In this document: positions 15,379 through 19,344 of the stretch, piece by piece
How positions within the stretch are numbered: position 1 is the first letter of the stretch
Layout of the letters: each line of letters opens with the position of its first letter
Source: Desulfarculales bacterium UBA702
GTDB taxonomy: Bacteria > Desulfobacterota > Syntrophobacteria > Syntrophobacterales > Syntrophobacteraceae
Length of the DNA: 19,344 bases
NCBI GenBank assembly: GCA_002298165.1
Contig: DBMI01000020.1
Location: 212 to 19,555, forward strand
Direction of reading: 5' to 3'
Notes under the pieces: model-generated
The model's database searches: none
What the model was told of the DNA's origin: nothing
What the model saw: only the letters and a program-made list of their open reading frames with translations
Made by a program: the position numbers and the translations under genes

Positions 15379-17463
15379 ATGTCCAGCAGTGATGTACGAG
15401 AAAGAGTTCGAAATATCGGGATCAGCGCTCACATAGATTCGGGAAAAACGACCCTTACCGAACGCATCCTGTTCTACACGGACCGCATTCACGCCATCCA
15501 CGATGTAAAGGGCAAGGACGGTGTCGGGGCGACCATGGACTTCATGGAGCTTGAGAAAGAACGCGGGATTACGATCCAGTCCGCGGCGACCTACTGCACC
15601 TGGGAGGACCATCCGGTTAACATTATCGACACTCCAGGCCATGTCGACTTCACTATAGAAGTCGAGCGCGCCCTTAGAGTGCTTGATGGAGCCGTGCTGG
15701 TTCTGTGCGCTGTTGGAGGTGTCCAGTCGCAATCCGTGACGGTCGACCGTCAGATGGTGCGCTACGGCGTACCTCGGATAGCATTTGTAAACAAGTGCGA
15801 CAGGACGGGCGCCGACCCAATCAGGGTGGCGCGCCAGCTCAAGGAGAAGCTCAATCATAATCCGGTTTTGCTTCAGATACCCATGGGCCTTGAAAGTGAT
15901 TTCCGCGGGATCATCGACCTTGTTTCAATGAAGGCCCTCACCTTCAACGGCGATTTCGGGGAGGAAATTACCGAGAGTGAGATACCGGCTGAATTTGCTG
16001 AACTTGCACGCGAGAAGCGTGAAGAGATGCTTGATACGATTTCTCTTTTTTCGGATGATCTCACCGAAGCCATCCTGGGTGAGGATAGTATAACAGAGGA
16101 AATGATTTACGACGCGATCCGAAAAGGCACCCTCTCACTCCAGCTCACCCCGGTGCTCCTTGGATCCGCCTATAAGAATAAAGGCGTTCAGCCGCTGCTG
16201 GATGCCGTCGTCAGATACCTGCCTTCGCCTCTTAACATCAAAAACGAGGCGTTGGACCTCGATCGCGAAGAAGAACGCATCGTACTGGGCAGTGCTCCTG
16301 ATCTGCCTCTCGTGATGCTCGCCTTCAAGCTCGAAGTTGGCCGCTACGGGCAGTTGACATATGTTCGTCTCTACCAGGGGACGCTAAACCGTGGCGACAC
16401 CATTTCGAATACCCGTACCGGAAAACGTGTGAAGGTCGGGCGTCTTGTAAGAATGCACGCGGACGAGATGGAAGAAATTGAATCCGCTTCCGCGGGCGAC
16501 ATAGTTGCCCTGTTCGGCATCGATTGCGCCTCCGGCGACACGTTTACCGACGAGCGGGTGCGCTACGCAATGACTTCGATGCACGTTCCCGAACCTGTTA
16601 TATCCCTTGCCGTAAAGCCCAGGGATAAAAAAGCCGAGATGAACCTCAGCAAGGCCCTGACTCGTTTTACCAAGGAAGATCCAACCTTCAAGGTCTACCT
16701 CGACGAGGAGACCTCCGAGACGGTAATTTGCGGCATGGGCGAGCTTCACCTCGATGTGTACGTCGAGCGCATGCGCCGCGAATACAATGCCGACGTGGAA
16801 ACCGGAATGCCGAAGGTTGCATACCGGGAGTCCCCCACGCGCAAAGCCGATTTTAACTATACTCACAAGAAACAGACCGGCGGCTCTGGCCAGTTCGGCC
16901 GAGTGGCGGGATTCATGGAATCGCTGACCGAGGGTGAGTTCGAATTCGTAAACAAGATAACCGGCGGCGCGATACCGACCGAATACATCCCGTCTTGCGA
17001 AAAGGGCTTCCGTGCATGCCTTGCCAAAGGGGCGCTCGCGGGGTTTCCCGTAGTTGGGGTAAAAGTTACCATCAATGATGGTGCCTCCCACTCGGTTGAT
17101 TCATCGGACATTGCTTTCCAGCAGGCGGCAATCGGAGCCTTCCGCGAGGCCTACCAGCGCTCGAGCCCCATCCTGCTCGAACCCCTCATGCGAGTGGTGG
17201 TCGAAACGCCAACCGAATTTCAGGGCCCGGTGCTTGCAAGCCTGAACCAGAGGCGCGGAATAATCCTGAGCACCTCTGAAGACGGCGTCTTCTCGAACAT
17301 CGAATCAGAGGTACCCCTTTCGGAGATGTTCGGCTACTCGACGGTTCTGCGCTCCTCAACACAGGGCAAAGCCGAATTCACCATGGAATTCGCCCGCTAC
17401 AGCCCTGTACCCAAGTCAATCGCAGAGGAAATCATAAAGAAAGAGCGCGAGAAGCAAAAGTAG
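15379..17463 (+). CDS. fusA: Elongation factor G, mitochondrial/spd-EFG1 type
   Basis: This 694-residue GTPase drives ribosomal translocation. The G motifs are complete: AHIDSGKTT (17-25), RGITIQSAAT switch region, DTPGH (84-88) and NKCD (139-142). Domains II-V follow (GQLTYVRLYQGTLNRGD; CGMGELHLDVYVERM; GGSGQFGRV; SEMFGYSTVLRSSTQG). The IDSGKTT form and stretches such as VKGKDGVGATMDFMELE and SALKNKGVQPLL-like SAYKNKGVQPLLDAV closely recall human mitochondrial EF-G1. In bacteria this type (spdEFG1) is known from spirochaetes, planctomycetes and deltaproteobacteria, with a separate EF-G2 for ribosome recycling. I chose the ATG at 15379 because GGAG lies six bases upstream and conserved sequence starts there; the frame extends upstream to 15265 without family resemblance. 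It stands alone, not in a str operon. Confidence 0.96.
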   Translation: MSSSDVRERVRNIGISAHIDSGKTTLTERILFYTDRIHAIHDVKGKDGVGATMDFMELEKERGITIQSAATYCTWEDHPVNIIDTPGHVDFTIEVERALRVLDGAVLVLCAVGGVQSQSVTVDRQMVRYGVPRIAFVNKCDRTGADPIRVARQLKEKLNHNPVLLQIPMGLESDFRGIIDLVSMKALTFNGDFGEEITESEIPAEFAELAREKREEMLDTISLFSDDLTEAILGEDSITEEMIYDAIRKGTLSLQLTPVLLGSAYKNKGVQPLLDAVVRYLPSPLNIKNEALDLDREEERIVLGSAPDLPLVMLAFKLEVGRYGQLTYVRLYQGTLNRGDTISNTRTGKRVKVGRLVRMHADEMEEIESASAGDIVALFGIDCASGDTFTDERVRYAMTSMHVPEPVISLAVKPRDKKAEMNLSKALTRFTKEDPTFKVYLDEETSETVICGMGELHLDVYVERMRREYNADVETGMPKVAYRESPTRKADFNYTHKKQTGGSGQFGRVAGFMESLTEGEFEFVNKITGGAIPTEYIPSCEKGFRACLAKGALAGFPVVGVKVTINDGASHSVDSSDIAFQQAAIGAFREAYQRSSPILLEPLMRVVVETPTEFQGPVLASLNQRRGIILSTSEDGVFSNIESEVPLSEMFGYSTVLRSSTQGKAEFTMEFARYSPVPKSIAEEIIKKEREKQK

Positions 17464-17520
17464 CCGAGGCCGATTGCGGGTGAGAGTGAGTAAGTTGCGT
17501 TTTGGCGGATTCTGATACCT

Positions 17521-17610
17521 GGTAACCGGCAACTGGTAACCGGCAACAGCAACCGGCAACAGCAACCGGCAACAGGCAACCGGCAACAGGCAACTGGGTA
17601 ACCGGCAACA
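17521..17610. repeat. Tandem 13-14 base repeat array
   Basis: About seven units of GGTAACCGGCAACA or GCAACCGGCAACA run head to tail (starts near 17521, 17535, 17549, 17562, 17575, a shortened unit at 17589, and 17597). There are no spacers, so it is not a CRISPR. It sits between EF-G and the tRNA promoter. Confidence 0.85.
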
Positions 17611-17613
17611 GTG

Positions 17614-17640
17614 TTGACAAACCCGGAGGGCTTTGATAAA
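17614..17640 (+). promoter_or_regulatory. Candidate tRNA-Asn promoter
   Basis: TTGACA at 17614-17619 directly follows the repeat array. GATAAA (17635-17640, spacer 15) or TAAACA (spacer 17) could be the -10. The tRNA starts 18 bases later. Confidence 0.4.
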
Positions 17641-17658
17641 CAGGTCACTTCCGATTAT

Positions 17659-17730
17659 TCCCCGGTAGCTCAACGGCAGAGCGGGTGGCTGTTAACCACT
17701 AGGTTGATGGTTCGAGTCCGTCCCGGGGAG
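17659..17730 (+). tRNA. tRNA-Asn (anticodon GTT), no encoded CCA
   Basis: The cloverleaf is complete. The acceptor TCCCCGG (17659-17665) pairs with CCGGGGA (17723-17729), with discriminator G17730. The D stem is GCTC/GAGC (17668-17671, 17679-17682). The anticodon stem GGTGG/CCACT holds loop CTGTTAA with GTT at 17691-17693. The T arm is GATGG-TTCGAGT-CCGTC (17706-17722). The 3' end runs into CTTTTG, so CCA must be added by enzyme. From the T-loop onward the sequence is repeated twice downstream, and the copy at 18160 does have CCA, so this 3' end is probably a replacement brought in by an insertion. Confidence 0.95.
17714..17730 (+). repeat. tRNA-tail repeat, copy A (in the tRNA)
   Basis: GAGTCCGTCCCGGGGAG runs from inside the T-loop to the discriminator base. 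It is the copy used by the tRNA. Copies B (17844-17859) and C (18160-18176) lie downstream in the same orientation. Confidence 0.9.
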
Positions 17731-17742
17731 CTTTTGAACATG

Positions 17743-17770
17743 AAGGCCAGGACAAAATCCTGGCCTTTAT
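17743..17770 (+). terminator. Terminator behind tRNA-Asn (element-borne)
   Basis: AAGGCCAGGA (17743-17752) pairs perfectly with TCCTGGCCTT (17758-17767) around CAAAA; a short T-rich run follows. Nearly the same hairpin recurs behind copy B. Confidence 0.75.
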
Positions 17771-17805
17771 TGTCGAAGCACGAAGGCCTATGTATAAAAC
17801 GATTC

Positions 17806-17859
17806 CTGATCGAGAGGTGAGCTTGCCCTGAGCGAAGCGAAGGGAGTCCGTCCGGGGAG
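17806..17859 (+). repeat. 55-base element-end repeat, copy B, with tRNA tail
   Basis: It begins CTGATCGAGAGGTGAGCTTG, continues into the hairpin CCCTGAGCGAAGCGAAGGG (17826-17844) and ends in the tRNA-tail word, here missing one C (GAGTCCGTCCGGGGAG, 17844-17859). It matches 18122-18176 with two differences. No nuclease gene precedes it, so the first unit (17731-17843) appears to be a deleted remnant. Confidence 0.85.
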
Positions 17860-17871
17860 TTTTTGAACATG

Positions 17872-17898
17872 AAGGCCAGGACAACACCCTGGCCTTTT
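17872..17898 (+). terminator. Second copy of the element terminator
   Basis: AAGGCCAGG (17872-17880) pairs with CCTGGCCTT (17888-17896) around ACAACAC, followed by TT. With the preceding TTTTTGAACATG it duplicates the sequence behind the tRNA (17731-17768) with a few changes. Confidence 0.75.
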
Positions 17899-17938
17899 CA
17901 ATTCAGTCGATCTCGACCAATGACTAGGGTTTTCTCGA

Positions 17939-18136
17939 ATGTGGCACGTCTACATCTGTGATAGGAACGGCCAGCTTTATACAGGTATTACAACAGACCT
18001 GCCCCACCGCATTAGACAGCATGGAGCCGTGCTCCTCTATTCCGAGCCACACCCCGACAAATTCTCCGCTGCAAGTCGAGAAAAAGAGATCAAAAGCTGG
18101 CGGCGCGAAAAGAAACTCGCTCTGATCGAGAGGTGA
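17939..18136 (+). CDS. Short GIY-YIG nuclease-family protein, 65 aa
   Basis: This is a GIY-YIG endonuclease-fold protein of the small standalone type (YhbQ/UPF0213-like). HVYICDRNGQLYTGITTDLP contains the two motif strands (Tyr5; Tyr14-Thr15-Gly16). Arg24/Arg26 and His28 follow in HRIRQH, then LLYSEPHPDKFSAASREKEI with the likely catalytic Glu48 or Glu50. Relatives are about 80-100 residues and usually have a segment of the AKYTRGRRP kind between the His and the LLYSE strand; about 15 residues are absent here, so activity is doubtful. A weak AGGG lies about nine bases before the ATG at 17939. The gene sits between copies B and C of the tRNA-tail repeat, and its last codons (CTG ATC GAG AGG TGA) form the start of the 55-base repeat. 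Confidence 0.8.
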   Translation: MWHVYICDRNGQLYTGITTDLPHRIRQHGAVLLYSEPHPDKFSAASREKEIKSWRREKKLALIER

Positions 18137-18176
18137 GCTTGCCCTGAGCAAAGCGAAGGGAGTCCGTCCCGGGGAG
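18122..18176 (+). repeat. 55-base element-end repeat, copy C, with tRNA tail
   Basis: This repeats 17806-17859. The hairpin differs only in its loop (GAA in B, AAA in C), and the 17-base tRNA tail (18160-18176) is intact. CCA follows at 18177-18179, so this is probably the native end of the interrupted tRNA-Asn gene. Confidence 0.85.
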
Positions 18177-18187
18177 CCAGTAAAATC

Positions 18188-18218
18188 AAGAGGTTAACCA
18201 GGTTGGTTAACCTCTTTT
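18188..18218 (+). terminator. Perfect 12-bp terminator, probably native to tRNA-Asn
   Basis: AAGAGGTTAACC (18188-18199) pairs with GGTTAACCTCTT (18205-18216) around AGGTT, followed by TTCTTT. It lies nine bases after the CCA of tail copy C, where a tRNA terminator would be expected. Confidence 0.9.
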
Positions 18219-18240
18219 CTTTGCCACGCTGAAAGGACTT

Positions 18241-18441
18241 TATCTTGGAAGCAATCCGACCAGGAAGGTAGAATTGCCAAAGTACGACAACCGGCTATCC
18301 ACCTTGGAGGCATTCAAGGACCAGGGACTTACTCAGAGGGCAATGGTGGATCGACTCAACCAAATCGGGGTGAAGACCTTCGCAGGTAAGGAATGGAAGT
18401 TGATGACCCTGCAGAGGGTGCTGAAGAGGTTGCGTTTGTGA
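18241..18441 (+). pseudogene. Serine-recombinase-like C-terminal fragment
   Basis: The frame ending at the TGA at 18439-18441 reads LSTLEAFKDQGLTQRAMVDR, then LNQIGVKTFAGKEW and KLMTLQRVLKRLRL. This order (a helix-turn-helix of the kind LNxxGIxTxxGxxWxxxTVxRVL) is typical of the DNA-binding end of serine recombinases. There is no catalytic domain upstream; the frame is closed by a stop at 18208-18210, and the only start candidates are TTG (18274) or a late ATG. I therefore read it as a remnant, possibly of an older integrated element at this tRNA, though a small independent HTH protein is possible. Confidence 0.45.
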
Positions 18442-18569
18442 TCATCCTTTTGCCGATCCGGTACTGTGCTGTGGACGGGGGGGTAGGGGCATCCGGCGAT
18501 CAGGAACTATGCGGCACCAAGCAGGTTATTGGATGCGGTGGGTTTTTCAACGCACCCGCAAAATCGGAG

Positions 18570-18923
18570 TTACTGGTGAGGGTTGATCGGAACAAAATTC
18601 GGAAAGATGCCAATCGCCCAAAGAAATCGCACGACGATTCCGCCTATGATAAGGATATACCCGATTCTATACAGTATCGCATATCCCCTGGTCATGCGAC
18701 TCGGTCCCCATGAGATGAAAACTCCTCGGCGAAACAGAGAAACTTTCGCAAAGAGAAGACAGATAAATCCCGCAAACATGAAGAGACTCGATGCTCCATG
18801 AGCATTGGGGATTATGAATACCATCAGTAGACTGAATATGATCAGTACCATTATGGGATCGACATCTATCGCCCATAGGTGCTGCTTTCCTTCTTTGTCT
18901 TTGCGCCTAATCCACCACGACAT
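18570..18923 (-). CDS. Small membrane protein, three predicted helices, 117 aa
   Basis: The protein begins MSWWIRRKDKEGKQHLWAID and then has three hydrophobic segments: about residues 27-43 (PIMVLIIFSLLMVFII), 46-63 (SLFMFAGFICLLFAKVS) and 84-105 (YRIGYILIIGGIVVRFLWAI). The basic N-terminus suggests it faces the cytoplasm. AGGAGGTGAAC directly before the ATG at 18923 fixes the start; a longer frame to 18998 has no comparable site. I do not recognise a family. It stands alone, antisense to its surroundings, between the recombinase remnant and the IS110 fragment. Confidence 0.8.
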   Translation of the reverse strand: MSWWIRRKDKEGKQHLWAIDVDPIMVLIIFSLLMVFIIPNAHGASSLFMFAGFICLLFAKVSLFRRGVFISWGPSRMTRGYAILYRIGYILIIGGIVVRFLWAIGIFPNFVPINPHQ

Positions 18924-19101
18924 GTTCACCTCCTGCCCAAATATCAGGTAGCGCAATAGCAGCAAAGCACAGTCCTTATGTTCAGGGTGACTGACCAAAG
19001 AACTTGACTCAATTTAACGCATCAAGAGAATCATGTCGAATTCTCTTTAATTCCCGAATCGGGCAATAACGAGCATGATCGCCTTATTAAATCGCGGGTG
19101 G

Positions 19102-19124
19102 CACGGACAGTTTGTCTGTCCGTG
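19102..19124. repeat. Perfect 9-bp inverted repeat downstream of IS110 transposase
   Basis: CACGGACAG (19102-19110) pairs with CTGTCCGTG (19116-19124) around TTTGT; a second small hairpin, GTCC-GTA-GGAC, follows at 19124-19134. It lies 38 bases beyond the transposase stop, and may be a terminator, a REP-like repeat or part of the element's right-end noncoding region. Confidence 0.6.
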
Positions 19125-19161
19125 TCCGTAGGACAAGCAACTGTCTTGAATGTCAAGGCAA

Positions 19162-19344
19162 CTAAGCTGTTTTCAGCTCCCAGACTCGATTTTTTCTGAC
19201 CATTGCATTGAGAATGGTCAGAAGCTTTCTCATGCACGCGGTCAGGGCGAGTTTTTTCGATTTACCTGCTTTTAGCAATCTTTGGTAGAAGGAGTTAATT
19301 ATGGGGTTATGGCTGGAAGCAACAAGCGCTGCCATGTAGAGAGC
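19162..19344 (-). mobile_element. IS110-family transposase, C-terminal 60 residues (cut by window edge)
   Basis: The minus-strand frame from the right edge to the TAG at 19164-19162 reads ALYMAALVASSHNPIINSFY, then QRLLKAGKSKKLALTACMRK and LLTILNAMVR, the characteristic C-terminal end of IS110/IS116/IS902 transposases. These enzymes use a DEDD (RuvC-like) domain plus a serine-containing Tnp domain and, in studied members, a bridge (seeker) RNA. The catalytic regions lie outside the window, so intactness cannot be judged. Element ends are not defined; IS110 elements lack standard terminal inverted repeats. Confidence 0.9.

Noticed and set aside
17521..17610. Possible CRISPR array
   Set aside because: Units are contiguous, 13-14 bases, without spacers of uniform length, and no cas genes are present.
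17611..17820. Plus-strand open frame of 69 codons
   Set aside because: It runs straight through the tRNA-Asn gene and its terminator.

Overview
The window looks like chromosomal DNA from a deltaproteobacterium-like (Desulfobacterota) anaerobe. The grounds are indirect. The elongation factor G is of the mitochondrial/spirochaete-planctomycete-deltaproteobacterial type, the membrane pyrophosphatase is of the K+-independent H+-pumping type, and an acyl-CoA dehydrogenase and a YedF/DsrE-like protein are present. The genus cannot be named from sequence alone.

Layout from left to right. A nearly complete membrane pyrophosphatase gene (hppA, minus) runs off the left edge. After a gene-poor stretch with one hypothetical minus-strand gene (2463-2792), a plus-strand cluster follows: a periplasmic DegP/HtrA protease, an HNH nuclease-like protein and a small Cys protein, ending at a hairpin terminator (5042-5067). 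Next, a lone YedF C-terminal-type (DsrE-like) gene (minus) diverges from a LysR regulator (plus). The LysR gene converges on an acyl-CoA dehydrogenase / metallo-beta-lactamase-fold operon (minus). An identical 16-base word of LysR-box form (T-N11-A) lies upstream of both the lysR gene and that operon, which suggests they form one regulon. A SAM methyltransferase and tadA follow on the minus strand.

From 10476 to 14847 is a cell-envelope block on the plus strand. It holds a Cys-rich small protein translationally coupled to a YcbB-like L,D-transpeptidase, then, behind an AT-rich 407-base leader region, a MepA-like murein endopeptidase fused to LysM repeats and a Lys/Ala-rich tail. A strong intrinsic terminator closes it. 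A REP-like palindrome precedes the EF-G gene (15379-17463), and a short tandem repeat array lies between EF-G and a tRNA-Asn gene.

The most unusual region is 17659-18220. The 3' end of tRNA-Asn (17 bases, from T-loop to discriminator) occurs three times. The first copy belongs to the tRNA and lacks CCA. The second follows a gene-less remnant. The third follows a tiny GIY-YIG nuclease gene and carries an encoded CCA plus its own perfect terminator. I read this as two tandem insertions, about 130 and 316 bases, of a minimal GIY-YIG element into the tRNA gene. Each supplied a replacement tRNA tail and a terminator, and the native CCA-bearing tail was pushed about 450 bases downstream. The right end of the window holds a serine-recombinase-like remnant, a small three-helix membrane protein and the C-terminus of an IS110-family transposase that runs off the edge.
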